Notes under the pieces: model-generated
Told to the model about the DNA's origin: nothing
The model's database searches: none
Seen by the model: only the letters and a program-made list of their open reading frames with translations
Position numbers and translations under genes: made by a program
Shown: piece by piece, positions 52,956 through 61,777 of the stretch
How positions within the stretch are numbered: the stretch's first letter is position 1
Layout of the letters: each line of letters opens with the position of its first letter
Assembly (NCBI RefSeq): GCF_000275865.1
Contig: NZ_CM001555.1
Coordinates: 2,320,967 to 2,384,966, forward strand
DNA from: Methanofollis liminatans DSM 4140
GTDB taxonomy: Archaea; Halobacteriota; Methanomicrobia; Methanomicrobiales; Methanofollaceae
Direction of reading: 5' to 3'
Length of the DNA: 64,000 nucleotides

Positions 52956-53357
52956 ATGGATAACAGGCTGAAAAAATCAGTCAGGCTCCTGGCATATGGC
53001 GGCCTGACCTGGCTGATCCCATTCTTCGCGGCGGTCCCCTTCTATAACCCGGAGGGCGTCCTCCTCGTCGACGTGTTCCTCTTCAAAAGCGTCATGATCG
53101 TCATCGGCGGCATCATTGGGGCAGCGCTCCTGGTCCTCTGGTTTGCAGGGGTGCAGTCGGGCCACCTCAGGGAGGGCGTGGTCACCGGCGGGGTCTGGCT
53201 CGCCATGAACTGGGCGCTCGACCTCCTGTTCCTCATCCCGATCTCAGGGATGGATCTACCGACGTATTTCGGACAGATCGGCCTTCGCTACCTGCTGATC
53301 CCGACGATGGCGATCGCAATCGGCTACAGCACCGGGCGGGCCGCGGCCGAAAAATAG
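52956..53357 (+). CDS. Four-helix membrane protein, unknown
   Basis: A 133-aa protein with four hydrophobic segments, no charged residues inside them except near loops, and short tails. GGAGAG lies about nine bases before ATG 52956. I do not recognise the family; it may belong to the small DUF-type membrane proteins common in methanogens. It lies 80 bases after the 579-aa orphan gene and tail-to-tail with a Cache-domain lipoprotein gene. Confidence 0.7.
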   Translation: MDNRLKKSVRLLAYGGLTWLIPFFAAVPFYNPEGVLLVDVFLFKSVMIVIGGIIGAALLVLWFAGVQSGHLREGVVTGGVWLAMNWALDLLFLIPISGMDLPTYFGQIGLRYLLIPTMAIAIGYSTGRAAAEK

Positions 53358-53377
53358 AGGGGAGGGGACCGGCGGGT

Positions 53378-53938
53378 TCAGACCGTCGCCGGCGCTTCGA
53401 CGCCGTAGATGCCCGAGCCGAGCCACCAGGTCTCGTCCACCCGCTCGACATAGCCGAGCTTCGGCTGCACGGTCATGTTCTGCGCCGGGTCGATGTAATA
53501 GAAGTACACGAAACCGCTGCCGTTTTCGGCAACGTCCCGCAGATCCTTGATGTAGAGGTTGCCCGAAACGTCGGTCTCGTTCAGGCGGTTCACGCCGATC
53601 TTCTCCGGGTTGAACGGGTGGGCGAGGGTCGTCCCGTTGAAGTCATAGGCGTAGATGTAGAGGTCTCCCCGTGTGAACGAGCCGTTCGGATCGGAGAAGA
53701 CCTCGAGGGCGGCCTCTTTCCCCTGCTCGTTTGCAAACGCCACCGCATCCCGGACAAAGGCCACCATCTCGTCCACGCTGTGCGACGGTGTCACCGTCGG
53801 CTTTACGGTCGGCGTCTCAGGGACGGTCGTCTCCGAGGGCGTCATGGTGTCGCTCGGCTGGACACCCGTACACCCCGATGCAGCAAGGGTCACCGAGATC
53901 AGGAAGGAGAGTAAAATCGCCAGAGTCGAATGTTTCAT
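53378..53938 (-). CDS. Lipoprotein with single Cache-type sensor domain
   Basis: A 186-aa extracellular lipoprotein. The signal peptide ends in a lipobox-like LAASGC near residue 23. A Thr/Pro-rich stalk follows (TMTPSETTVPETPTVKPTV), then a Cache-like domain: VDEMVAFVRDAVAFANEQG helix, LYIYAYDFNGTTLAHPF, and GFVYFYYIDPAQNMT with GYVERVDETWWLGSGIYG. Cache domains bind small ligands such as amino or organic acids. Without a signalling domain it could act as a binding partner of a receptor. ATG 53938 begins the signal peptide. Confidence 0.85.
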   Translation of the reverse strand: MKHSTLAILLSFLISVTLAASGCTGVQPSDTMTPSETTVPETPTVKPTVTPSHSVDEMVAFVRDAVAFANEQGKEAALEVFSDPNGSFTRGDLYIYAYDFNGTTLAHPFNPEKIGVNRLNETDVSGNLYIKDLRDVAENGSGFVYFYYIDPAQNMTVQPKLGYVERVDETWWLGSGIYGVEAPATV

Positions 53939-54092
53939 AACAGAATTTTCAGGCGCCAAAATTATAAATACGTTATTAAAATCGCCATTACTCTTGAACC
54001 GCCTGTGTTTATCGGCCTTTACGAACAGGTGCCCTGGGGGGTGCGACCGCACCTGCACAGGGTTTTATACCCATGCCACGACAGGGAAGAGC

Positions 54093-54362
54093 ATGGTCGA
54101 CAGAGACTATCAGATCGGCATGATGAAGACGGCCGAATCGATCCTCGATGCCGCCGAAGGGAGAGCGCTGGAGAGCATCGAGCGGGACCTGGCCGGCCTC
54201 GGCTTCGCGGAGATCGGGGCCGATCCGGCCGCCGTGGCGATGGAGCAGAGGGAGCAGGAACTCTACCTGGAGATCGAGCTCGATCCCGATGGGAGGGTGC
54301 ACGGTTACGTGCTTATCCCGTTCGAGGAAAAGGCACAGAAGCAGGAGCCGTTCAGGTGGTAA
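54093..54362 (+). CDS. Small hypothetical protein (89 aa)
   Basis: An 89-aa acidic helical protein with Met/Glu-rich content (MMKTAESILDAAEGRALESI, then AVAMEQREQELYLEIELDPDG). AGGGA lies five bases before ATG 54093. No family is recognised. It is followed by the DUF2115 gene after 66 bases on the same strand. Confidence 0.6.
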   Translation: MVDRDYQIGMMKTAESILDAAEGRALESIERDLAGLGFAEIGADPAAVAMEQREQELYLEIELDPDGRVHGYVLIPFEEKAQKQEPFRW

Positions 54363-54428
54363 ACCGGCGGCGGCCCTGAACCGTCCCCAAAGCCTTGAAA
54401 CGTTTACACCGACGACACTCTTCACAGG

Positions 54429-55013
54429 ATGCCCCAACCAGACGCCGGGCAGATTGCCGGGGCCGCCAGCCGCCTATCCCAATGCCGGACCAGAGGAGAA
54501 CTCGGGAGAGCGATTGCAGAAGAGGCAGGGCGTTTCTCCCTGTACGACCTCCAGCGGATCGGCGGGGGGATCAGGCGCGAGGTCGAGGCCCTCCCCGAAC
54601 CCTACCGGAGCCGGGTGAGGCCGTACTTCGAGGAGCAGATCTTCGGAGCATACCATAGACTGATGTGCAGCCACCGATCAGGGGCCTTCGCCCGGATGGA
54701 CGATCCCATACCCGACCCCGAACATTTCTCCGCTTTCGTTGCCCTGATCCCGCGCGGGTGCCTCGACAGGAAGGGCTCGCAGACCGACATCGGTTTTTCA
54801 AAACCTCTTCACACCCTCTTTTACTATCTCGTCACCGGCTATACGATCTTCGTCGAGGGCGGCCCCGGTCACCCGGTCGGCACCCCATTTCCCGGCGGCT
54901 TTGCAGTCGAAAGACGTGGGAACGAATATTACTGCCCGATCCGGGACAAAGAAGAGGACGTGCCCTTCTCCATCTGCAACGTCTGTCCGGCACGGCAGAT
55001 GGAGGGAGTGTGA
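54429..55013 (+). CDS. DUF2115/UPF0305 family protein
   Basis: A 194-aa methanogen-typical protein. The C-terminal part shows the conserved cysteine-rich block of DUF2115, RGNEYYCPIRDKEEDVP with FSICNVCPARQ, preceded by FPGGFAVER. The N-terminal 90 residues are helical. Four cysteines could bind metal. No function has been assigned to the family as far as I know. It is followed by the receiver-PAS-kinase gene after 54 bases. Confidence 0.85.
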   Translation: MPQPDAGQIAGAASRLSQCRTRGELGRAIAEEAGRFSLYDLQRIGGGIRREVEALPEPYRSRVRPYFEEQIFGAYHRLMCSHRSGAFARMDDPIPDPEHFSAFVALIPRGCLDRKGSQTDIGFSKPLHTLFYYLVTGYTIFVEGGPGHPVGTPFPGGFAVERRGNEYYCPIRDKEEDVPFSICNVCPARQMEGV

Positions 55014-55067
55014 GCGCCGGGACCACACGTTAAATTGCCCGGGACACCACCTATAAGGAGGACAGCC

Positions 55068-57668
55068 ATGATCTCAGTGTTGCTCGTCGACGACGATCCC
55101 ATGATTCTCGATGTCACCAGCCTTTATTTGCAGAGGGGAGGTGAATTTTCGGTGAAGACATGCGAGGACGCATCAGACGCCCTCGGCGTACTTGAGGGCA
55201 GGTCCTTCGACGCTATCATCTCAGATTACGAGATGCCGGAGATGGACGGGATCGCGTTCTTAAAGGTCGTCAGGGCACGCGGCGAGACCGCCCCGTTCAT
55301 CATCTTCACCGGCCGCGGGCGGGAGGACGTGGTCATCGAGGCCCTCAACAACGGGGCGAACTTCTACCTCCAGAAGGGCGGCGACCCGAAGAGCCAGTTC
55401 GCCGAACTGAAGAACATGATCAGGCAGGCGGTCCAGAACACCCGCGCAGAGGCGGCGCTGAGGATGAGCGAGGCGCGCTACCGGGCCGTCGTCGAGAGCC
55501 AGACCGAACTGATCAGCCGGTTCCGCCCCGACGGGACACAGGTTTTTGCGAACGAGGCGTTCTGCCGGTATTACGGTATGACCCCCGAAAAAATCGTTGG
55601 AAAACCATTTTTTTCAAGGGTGCCGGAAGAAGAGATACCCATTATTCAGGAACATTTCAAGAGCCTCACGCCGCAAAACCCCGTCGGCAGCATCGAGCAC
55701 CGGGTGGTGCTGGAAAACGGCGAGGTCAGGTGGCAGCAATGGGTCGACCGGGCAATTTTTAACGAAGGTTCCGCTCCGATTGAGTACCAGTCTGTCGGCA
55801 GGGATACCACCGACAGGAAGCGGGCCGAAGAAGCCCTGCGGGACTCCGAGAAGAAGTTCAAGGTGCTCTCAGAGCAGTCTCCGGCCGGGATCTATATCCT
55901 GCTCGACGGCCGGTTCACCTACGTCAACCCCAGGTTCGCCGCAATCTTCGGCTATACCGTCGAGGAACTCGCGGCAGGCATGCCCCTTCTCAGGATCGTC
56001 CACCCCGACGACCAGGACACGGTCAGAGAGAGACTCCGCGAGCAGGAGAGGGACAGCAACGAGGTCTACGAGTTTACGGGGGTGCGCAAAGACGGAGCGA
56101 CCATTACCGTCGAGGTCCGCGGCTCGGCCACCACGATCGGCGGGGTCAGGGTGCTCGTCGGCACCGTCCTGGACATCTCGGAGAGAAAAGGGATGGAGAT
56201 CGCCCTCACCGAGAAGGTGAACTATGTCCAGGCGCTGATGGACGCAATCCCGGCGCCCGTGTTCTACCGGGACACCCGCGGCGTCTACCGCGACTGCAAC
56301 CGCGCCTTCGAGGACCTCACGGGAAGGTCCAGGGACGAGATCGTCGGCAGGGAGATCCACGATTTTTTCCCCGCGGAGTACGCCGACGTTTACCGGGACA
56401 AGGACAGGCTCATCGTCGAACGCCCCCATGTCCAGCGCTATGAATTCGCCATCACGGAAAGGGACGGGAAGCGGCGGGACGTCCTCTTCTCAAAGACCGC
56501 ACTCTTCGACTCAGGCGGGGCGGTCGCAGGGATCGTCGGCGTCATCGTCGATATCGGCGAGAGAAAACGGATGGAACAGGCCCTCAGGGAGAGCGAGATG
56601 AAATACCGGACGATCGCCGATTTCACCTACGACTGGGAGGCGTGGCTCGGGCCTGGCGGGAGGTATTTCTACGTATCGCCGTCCTGCGAACGGATCACCG
56701 GATACTCTGCCGGGGAATTCATGGACGATCCCACCCTGCAAGTGCGGATCGCCCACCCCGAAGACCGGGAGGCGGTCGAGCGGCACTACAGCGACGGCCT
56801 CCACGACAACGAAGGTGTCGGCCACATCGAGTACAGGATCGTCACGAAACAGGGCGAGGTCAGGTGGATCAGCCACTACTGCCAGCCGGTCTTCAGGGAG
56901 GACGGCACCTATATGGGCAGGAGAGAGAACAAGCGGGACGTCACCGAGAGAAAACACGCCGAGGAGACGCTGAAGCGGGCAAACGAGAAGCTCAACCTGC
57001 TCTCGAACATCACCCGCCACGACGTCCTGAACCGGCTCACGGCCCTGCTCGGGTATCTCGAATTCGTCAGGGACTTTGGCCTTGAGCCGGAGGCGGTCGC
57101 CCTTGTCGAGAAGGCGGAAGAGTCGGCAAACGTGATCCGCCACCAGATCTCCTTCACCAGGGACTACCAGGACATCGGCGTCCACAACCCTGCCTGGCAG
57201 GACGTCCGCCGCCTGGTCAGGGACGCCTCGATGACGCTGTATCGCTCAGAGATCGCCGTTGAAAACGGGATCGGCGGCGTGCTTGTCTATGCCGACCCCC
57301 TCCTTGAAAAGGTCTTCACCAACCTCATCGACAACGCCGTCAGGCACGGCGGCACCGTGAACAGGATCGGGTTCTCCGTGAGAGAAGAGGGCGACAGCCT
57401 GATCATCGTCTGCGAGGACGACGGGGCCGGGGTCGAAGAGGAGGAGAAGAGAAAAATATTCAGGCGGGGTGTCGGGAAGAACACCGGCTACGGGCTCTTC
57501 CTCGCACGGGAGATCCTTGCGATCACCGGGCTTTCGATCAGGGAGGTCGGGACGCCGGGCCAGGGGGCGCGCTTTGAGATCGTGGCCCCTTGCGGGACCT
57601 ACAGGCTGGAAAAAGCGCCCGGGGGCAGCAGAGAGAAAGGGGGCGGAGCCGCCTCATCCACAATGTGA
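55068..57668 (+). CDS. Receiver-PAS-histidine kinase hybrid
   Basis: An 866-aa hybrid. Residues 1-120 are an intact receiver domain with DDDP, phosphoacceptor IISDYEMPEMDG and a conserved Lys in FYLQKGGDP. Four PAS/PAC units follow (about 135-255, 260-380, 385-510, 515-640), several ending in DITDRK/DISERK-like sequence. The kinase core has ITRHDVLNRLTALLGYLEF (His near 650) and the ATPase boxes LIDNAVRHGG, EDDGAGVEE and GYGLFLAREIL. AAGGAGG lies seven bases before ATG 55068. Its kinase domain is paralogous to that of the 8815-11268 protein. Confidence 0.94.
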   Translation: MISVLLVDDDPMILDVTSLYLQRGGEFSVKTCEDASDALGVLEGRSFDAIISDYEMPEMDGIAFLKVVRARGETAPFIIFTGRGREDVVIEALNNGANFYLQKGGDPKSQFAELKNMIRQAVQNTRAEAALRMSEARYRAVVESQTELISRFRPDGTQVFANEAFCRYYGMTPEKIVGKPFFSRVPEEEIPIIQEHFKSLTPQNPVGSIEHRVVLENGEVRWQQWVDRAIFNEGSAPIEYQSVGRDTTDRKRAEEALRDSEKKFKVLSEQSPAGIYILLDGRFTYVNPRFAAIFGYTVEELAAGMPLLRIVHPDDQDTVRERLREQERDSNEVYEFTGVRKDGATITVEVRGSATTIGGVRVLVGTVLDISERKGMEIALTEKVNYVQALMDAIPAPVFYRDTRGVYRDCNRAFEDLTGRSRDEIVGREIHDFFPAEYADVYRDKDRLIVERPHVQRYEFAITERDGKRRDVLFSKTALFDSGGAVAGIVGVIVDIGERKRMEQALRESEMKYRTIADFTYDWEAWLGPGGRYFYVSPSCERITGYSAGEFMDDPTLQVRIAHPEDREAVERHYSDGLHDNEGVGHIEYRIVTKQGEVRWISHYCQPVFREDGTYMGRRENKRDVTERKHAEETLKRANEKLNLLSNITRHDVLNRLTALLGYLEFVRDFGLEPEAVALVEKAEESANVIRHQISFTRDYQDIGVHNPAWQDVRRLVRDASMTLYRSEIAVENGIGGVLVYADPLLEKVFTNLIDNAVRHGGTVNRIGFSVREEGDSLIIVCEDDGAGVEEEEKRKIFRRGVGKNTGYGLFLAREILAITGLSIREVGTPGQGARFEIVAPCGTYRLEKAPGGSREKGGGAASSTM

Positions 57669-57738
57669 CCGGAAAGAAAGGAGACGGGGTCCAGAAGATG
57701 ACGATCCGCATCCTGCTGATAAGGGGCAGCCGGGCCAG

Positions 57739-57746
57739 AAAAAAAA
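57739..57746 (-). terminator. Oligo-T terminator of the DUF3566-like gene
   Basis: Eight T residues on the minus strand directly after the stop codon of the 57747-58067 gene. Confidence 0.5.
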
Positions 57747-58067
57747 TCAGTCCGAAATTTCCATCTCGATCCCGCCGAACCAGCCGGCCGCCACATTGTA
57801 GAGCAGCGCCACCAGGGCACCGGCGACGAAGCCGACGATCGCATAGACGATCGTGACGAAGATGATCACGACGAGGCCGCCCGCCCCGTTCATCGCCGCG
57901 CTGCCGATGGCGGCACTGTTTATACCTCTGGCGACCCCGGTAACGCCGGTGAAGACGATCCAGAGGACGCTCAGGATGAGCCCTATCACGAGGCTGATCG
58001 CCGCATTGATCCTGGCGACCGATAAAATACCAAAGCGCTTTATTACTGCCACACTTTTAGATTTCAA
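57747..58067 (-). CDS. Small membrane protein, DUF3566-like
   Basis: A 106-aa protein with two long hydrophobic segments (about 20-45 and 63-95) separated by a Gly/Ala/Asn-rich loop. The N-terminus VIKRFGILSVARINAAIS resembles DUF3566-type proteins. The start is TTG 58067 or GTG 58052. A TATA-like CTTATAGG at about 58074-58081 lies about 26 bases before GTG 58052, which favours a leaderless start there. It is divergent from the DUF2178 cassette across a 125-base region with palindromes. Confidence 0.7.
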   Translation of the reverse strand: MKSKSVAVIKRFGILSVARINAAISLVIGLILSVLWIVFTGVTGVARGINSAAIGSAAMNGAGGLVVIIFVTIVYAIVGFVAGALVALLYNVAAGWFGGIEMEISD

Positions 58068-58140
58068 CGCCTATAAGAATGAACCTGTCGATTTCTCCGA
58101 TCCGGATGTTAGAAATACACCACAACAGTAAAATACCCGA

Positions 58141-58158
58141 TGTTAGTAATATCTAACA
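58141..58158. promoter_or_regulatory. Inverted repeat TGTTAG-N6-CTAACA, probable operator
   Basis: TGTTAGTAATATCTAACA forms 6-base arms around TAATAT. A half site, ATGTTAGAAAT, lies 34 bases upstream (58106-58116). It sits 35 bases upstream of the first DUF2178 start. A regulator such as the XRE protein encoded at 61778 could bind here (inference). Confidence 0.5.
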
Positions 58159-58162
58159 TAAC

Positions 58163-58178
58163 GTGAGATATATCTCAC
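58163..58178. promoter_or_regulatory. Perfect 16-base palindrome enclosing TATA, probable operator
   Basis: GTGAGATATATCTCAC reads the same on both strands. Its centre is a TATA-like element 22-23 bases before ATG 58193, close to the spacing expected for a leaderless transcript starting at that ATG. A dimeric repressor on this site would block TBP. Confidence 0.6.
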
Positions 58179-58192
58179 AATACGTGATACAC

Positions 58193-58582
58193 ATGAAGAG
58201 GCGTTATATCCTCCAGATCGGCGCCGGCTTCCTCCTGGCGGCGGCCGGCATCCTCCTCCCTATCACCGGCACCCTCACCGACACCGCCGCGTCCTCGGCC
58301 CTCATCTCCGTCGGGACGGTGATGGTCACCTTCGGCGTCCTCAACCACCGCCGCTTCGGCGACGAGATCGAAACCGACGAGCGGACGCGGAAGATCGGCG
58401 GGGAGGCGGCATCGTGGTCGTGGTTCGCCACCCTGATCCTCCTCTGCATCATCTTCTGGGCGAACAAACTCGGGGGGTTCACCCCCGACATAGAGGGTGT
58501 GATCCTCGGCACCATCCTCTTCATGGCGCTCACCGGAGCGGCGTTCTCGTGGTACTTCGCCAGGCGGGAGGCAAGGGAATGA
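58193..58582 (+). CDS. DUF2178-like membrane protein 1
   Basis: A 129-aa protein with four hydrophobic segments. Between the second and third lies a short acidic and basic loop with the motif ETDERTRKIGG, which recurs in the following genes. ATG 58193 (MKRRYILQIG) has CGTGAT five bases upstream and is preferred over earlier starts. It overlaps the next gene by 4 bases. The family's function is unknown; genes are often beside HTH regulators. Confidence 0.85.
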   Translation: MKRRYILQIGAGFLLAAAGILLPITGTLTDTAASSALISVGTVMVTFGVLNHRRFGDEIETDERTRKIGGEAASWSWFATLILLCIIFWANKLGGFTPDIEGVILGTILFMALTGAAFSWYFARREARE

Positions 58583-58965
58583 GACGGCGCATCAGACTCT
58601 GGGTGATCTTCGGCTTTGTCTTCCTGGCCATCGGACTCATCCAGCACCTCACCGGGATCGGTTCTGATGCCACCACCGGGATGTTCGTCACCTCGGGCGT
58701 CGTCGTCCTGGTCTTCGCCGGGGCGCGGGCGATGCGGGAGGACGAGGGCCCGGAGCAGGACGAGCGGACGCGGAGGATCGGGGCCTACGGGATTACCTAC
58801 TCCTGGTTCATCACCCTCGTCTATCTCTTCGTCCTCTTCTGGGCGGAGAATATGGGGCTCCTCGCCCTCGCCTCGACCGATGTGATACTCTCCTCGATCC
58901 TGCTGATGGCGATCTCGGCGAAGGTCTCCCAGTGGTGGTTCTTCAGGCAGGGGGATGTGGAATGA
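58579..58965 (+). CDS. DUF2178-like membrane protein 2
   Basis: A 128-aa paralogue with four hydrophobic segments and the loop motif GPEQDERTRRIGAYG, followed by ITYSWFITLVYLF. The C-terminal helix ends in WWFFRQGDVE, the same ending style as the next gene. ATGA overlaps join it to both neighbours. No catalytic residues are evident. Confidence 0.85.
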   Translation: MRRRIRLWVIFGFVFLAIGLIQHLTGIGSDATTGMFVTSGVVVLVFAGARAMREDEGPEQDERTRRIGAYGITYSWFITLVYLFVLFWAENMGLLALASTDVILSSILLMAISAKVSQWWFFRQGDVE

Positions 58966-59369
58966 AACAAAAAAAGAGAGAGAACTACTGGTTCGGCCTT
59001 GTCGCCGGACTTCTCCTCATCACTGCTGGGATACCGGCACGGACCATCTTAACGGACCGACCGCAGATCGCTCTCCTCGTCATCGTGGCGGGTGCGGCCC
59101 TGATTGTCATGAGTATGACCGGCATCTATCTCCGGTCACAGAAAGAAGAGGCAGAAGACCCGGACGAGCGCGACAAAAAGATCCAGAGAGCTGCATTTTC
59201 CGACTCATGGATCGTCACGTTCTGGCTTGCGATGGTCCTCCTCTGTATCAACTTCACCGGGATCATCGAGTTGCAGGCCACAGAAGTGCTCATGGCCATT
59301 TTCTATAGCATGGGTATCAGTGCGGCATTTTTCAGGTGGAAATACAGGGAGAAGGGGGACGTGGAATGA
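58962..59369 (+). CDS. DUF2178-like membrane protein 3
   Basis: A 135-aa paralogue. The conserved loop reads EDPDERDKKIQRAAFSDSW, the Thr of DERT being replaced by Asp. Four hydrophobic segments and the terminal KYREKGDVE are present. Overlaps of 4 bases link it to genes on both sides. It is slightly more diverged from the first two copies. Confidence 0.85.
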   Translation: MKQKKRENYWFGLVAGLLLITAGIPARTILTDRPQIALLVIVAGAALIVMSMTGIYLRSQKEEAEDPDERDKKIQRAAFSDSWIVTFWLAMVLLCINFTGIIELQATEVLMAIFYSMGISAAFFRWKYREKGDVE

Positions 59370-59749
59370 AAAAATCCGATCTCCTCCTCCTTTCAGGCGC
59401 CCTCCTGCTGGCTGCCGGGTTCCTGATCGCCGCCACATGGCCGATCACGGAAAAATCGCTCCCGTCCATGCTGCTGATCTCCGGCACTGGCGCGCTGTTC
59501 ATGGCACTGGGACTCTACCAAGGGAGAAACGAGGGCAAAGGGCCAGAACAGGACGAGCGAACGATGCGGATCGTTGACCGGGGGTTCAGGCACTCCTGGT
59601 ACTGCACGTTTGCCGGAATGATCGCCCTCATAGCCATCGGCCCGTTCGTCCACCTCGGCGCACACGCCGACCTCTTCATCGCCCTGTGCTGGATGACGGC
59701 GACCGCCGTCGTATTCCAGGGATATTATTCCCTGCGGGGGGACGTCTGA
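59366..59749 (+). CDS. DUF2178-like membrane protein 4
   Basis: A 127-aa paralogue with GPEQDERTMRIVDRGFRHSW as the loop motif and four hydrophobic segments, ending YYSLRGDV. Its stop shares a base with the next start (TGATG). The near-identical GPEQDERT string in copies 2 and 4 indicates serial duplication of the gene. Confidence 0.85.
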   Translation: MKKSDLLLLSGALLLAAGFLIAATWPITEKSLPSMLLISGTGALFMALGLYQGRNEGKGPEQDERTMRIVDRGFRHSWYCTFAGMIALIAIGPFVHLGAHADLFIALCWMTATAVVFQGYYSLRGDV

Positions 59750-60162
59750 TGATCTCAACCAGAAAAAGCATCGTTGTCAGCCTCGCCGGGCTTCTCCTCG
59801 CCTGGATCGGCCTCACCCTGGCGTGGACCGGAGCGGTCGGCAGAACCGACCCGGCATCCCTGGCACCGGTCATCGCAGGGACCGTGCTGATCTTCCTCCC
59901 GGCAATCCTCAGGATGTGGGCGGAAGACCGGGAGCGCCTGAGCGGGCGCACCGCCCTGATCGTCCGGGGCGTCGGAATCGCCGCCGGGGCCCTCGTCGGC
60001 GGGTATATCCTGTACCTCTGGGCGGTTGGGGCAGGAGACGCAAAACTCCATCTCCTCCTTTCTCCCGGTCTTGCGGCGGTTGCGGGGATAGCCACCCTGT
60101 TCATCCTGGAAAAAGCGGCAATAACCCTCCTCAATATCGGAAAGGAGAAACCATGGATATAA
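59749..60162 (+). CDS. Membrane protein 5 of the cassette, divergent
   Basis: A 137-aa protein with four hydrophobic segments. The loop between helices 2 and 3 reads MWAEDRERLSGRTALIVRG, which keeps the acidic-Arg character but not the DERT motif, so its relation to the DUF2178 copies is probable but weaker. It overlaps the ABC ATPase start by 10 bases. Confidence 0.75.
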   Translation: MISTRKSIVVSLAGLLLAWIGLTLAWTGAVGRTDPASLAPVIAGTVLIFLPAILRMWAEDRERLSGRTALIVRGVGIAAGALVGGYILYLWAVGAGDAKLHLLLSPGLAAVAGIATLFILEKAAITLLNIGKEKPWI

Positions 60163-61079
60163 TTACGGTAGAAAATCTTCAAAAAGCATTCAAAGGAAGA
60201 GCAGTGCTCAAAGACATCACCTTCTCGGTGAAAAAAGGCGAGGTCTTCGGTTTCCTCGGGCCGAACGGCGCCGGAAAGACCACGACGATGCGCTGCATGC
60301 TCGGCCTCCTGCGACCGGACGCCGGGGAGGCGCTCGTCTTCGGTGAGAACATGGCCGTATCCGACCGTCTCCGCGGGCGGATCGGGGTGCTCCTGGAAAA
60401 GGATGGGCTTTCCGACCGCCTCACGGCTTGCGAGAACCTTGACTACTACGCCCGTCTCTACGGGGTCTCTGGCAGGGATGAAAGGGTGCGGGAGATCCTG
60501 GAGTTTGTCGGACTTACAGAGAGAAAGGACAGCCTCGTCGGCACCTTCTCGACCGGCATGCGCAGAAAACTCGGGATCGGGCGGGCGATCCTCCACAATC
60601 CCGAGGCGCTCTTCCTTGACGAACCATCGGCCGGCCTCGACCCCGAGGCGCAGAGAATGGTGCGCGACCTGATCGCCGACCTCTCCCGCGAGGAGGAGAT
60701 GACCGTCGTCGTCAACTCCCACAACCTCGACGAGGTCCAGCGCGTCTGCTCGACCGTCGCCATCCTGCACGACGGTCGGATCCGGGCCTTCGACACGGTC
60801 GAGCGGTTGCGGAGCGGCGGCGGGGCAGAAGTCAGGATCGTCCTCTCGGACAGGTCCTCGGCCGAGCGGGCGCTCGCCGTCCTTTCAGCGGCCACGGGGG
60901 TCGCCGCGGTCTCCCGGGAGGGGGAGGAGGTTTCTGCACGCCTCGACGGCGCCGACGTCCCCACCCTGGTGCGGGCGATGGCGGAGGCCGGCTGCGCCAT
61001 CGAAGAGGTCAGAAAAGACCACCGCTCCCTGGAGGAGATCTATCTCTCGGTCGTCAGGCAGGCGGAGGGATCGGCATGA
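60153..61079 (+). CDS. ABC transporter ATP-binding protein (ABC-2 exporter type)
   Basis: A 308-aa ATPase. Walker A GPNGAGKTTTM, the signature FSTGMRRKLGIGRA, Walker B ALFLDEPSAGLDP and the switch VVNSHNLDEV are complete. The C-terminal about 80 residues form the extra domain seen in CcmA/NatA-type exporters. It should energise export through the permease encoded next. AAGGAG lies six bases before ATG 60153. Substrates of this class include drugs, Na+ and lipids; none is predictable here. Confidence 0.95.
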   Translation: MDIITVENLQKAFKGRAVLKDITFSVKKGEVFGFLGPNGAGKTTTMRCMLGLLRPDAGEALVFGENMAVSDRLRGRIGVLLEKDGLSDRLTACENLDYYARLYGVSGRDERVREILEFVGLTERKDSLVGTFSTGMRRKLGIGRAILHNPEALFLDEPSAGLDPEAQRMVRDLIADLSREEEMTVVVNSHNLDEVQRVCSTVAILHDGRIRAFDTVERLRSGGGAEVRIVLSDRSSAERALAVLSAATGVAAVSREGEEVSARLDGADVPTLVRAMAEAGCAIEEVRKDHRSLEEIYLSVVRQAEGSA

Positions 61080-61768
61080 ACACTATCCTCACCGTGGCGC
61101 GCAAAGAGGCCGGGCTGATCATCCGCTCCCGCCAGCTCATGGTATCGGCGCTCTTCGTCACGGTCATTTTTTCCGGGACGGCGACCATCGGGTCAGGGGC
61201 GGAAGGCGGAGCCTCCATCGGTGCACTGATCTTCATGGTGATCACCGTGACCGGGATCTTCATGAGCTACATCTTCTCGGGACAGGTCTTCCTGCGGGAG
61301 AAGACCGAGGGGACGATCGAGACCCTCCTCTGCACCCCCCTCTCGCTCAGGGAGATCTGGGCCGGAAAGGTCGTCGGCATCACCCTCCCGGCGTATCTTC
61401 TCGCACTCGCCGGGACCGGCATCATCGCCGGCATCGCTTCGGTCGTCGACCGGGGGATCGTCCTCCCCCCGGCGCCGGTCGTGCTCCACGTCCTCGTCGT
61501 GGTCCCGGCCTTCATCGCCGTCGCCGCCGGGCTGCTCGGTTTTGTCCAGCTCCTCCTTGGCATGCGCGAGAACCAGATCATCAACATGGCGATCATCTTC
61601 GGCGTGATCTTCTCGTTCTCGCTCTCGGCCGGTCTGGCCGGAGAGGGGGTCGTCGTCGGCTGGGGAACCGAAGGGGCGCTGGTCGCCGTCGCCGCCGCCC
61701 TGCTCGCCCTCGTCGGATGGGCGACGCGGTTTTTAAACCGCGAGCGGATCGTGACCACCATCCCATAA
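61076..61768 (+). CDS. ABC-2 type transporter permease
   Basis: A 230-aa protein with six hydrophobic segments, typical of ABC-2 permeases. It starts MNTILTVARKEAGLIIRSRQ, a cytoplasmic amphipathic start common in the family, and contains FLREKTEGTIETLLCTPLSLREIW, the conserved coupling-loop segment. It pairs with the ATPase encoded upstream (4-base overlap). It is short compared with NatB-like permeases, so the transporter probably works as a dimer of half-size permeases. Confidence 0.93.
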   Translation: MNTILTVARKEAGLIIRSRQLMVSALFVTVIFSGTATIGSGAEGGASIGALIFMVITVTGIFMSYIFSGQVFLREKTEGTIETLLCTPLSLREIWAGKVVGITLPAYLLALAGTGIIAGIASVVDRGIVLPPAPVVLHVLVVVPAFIAVAAGLLGFVQLLLGMRENQIINMAIIFGVIFSFSLSAGLAGEGVVVGWGTEGALVAVAAALLALVGWATRFLNRERIVTTIP

Positions 61769-61777
61769 CGGTGCCGT

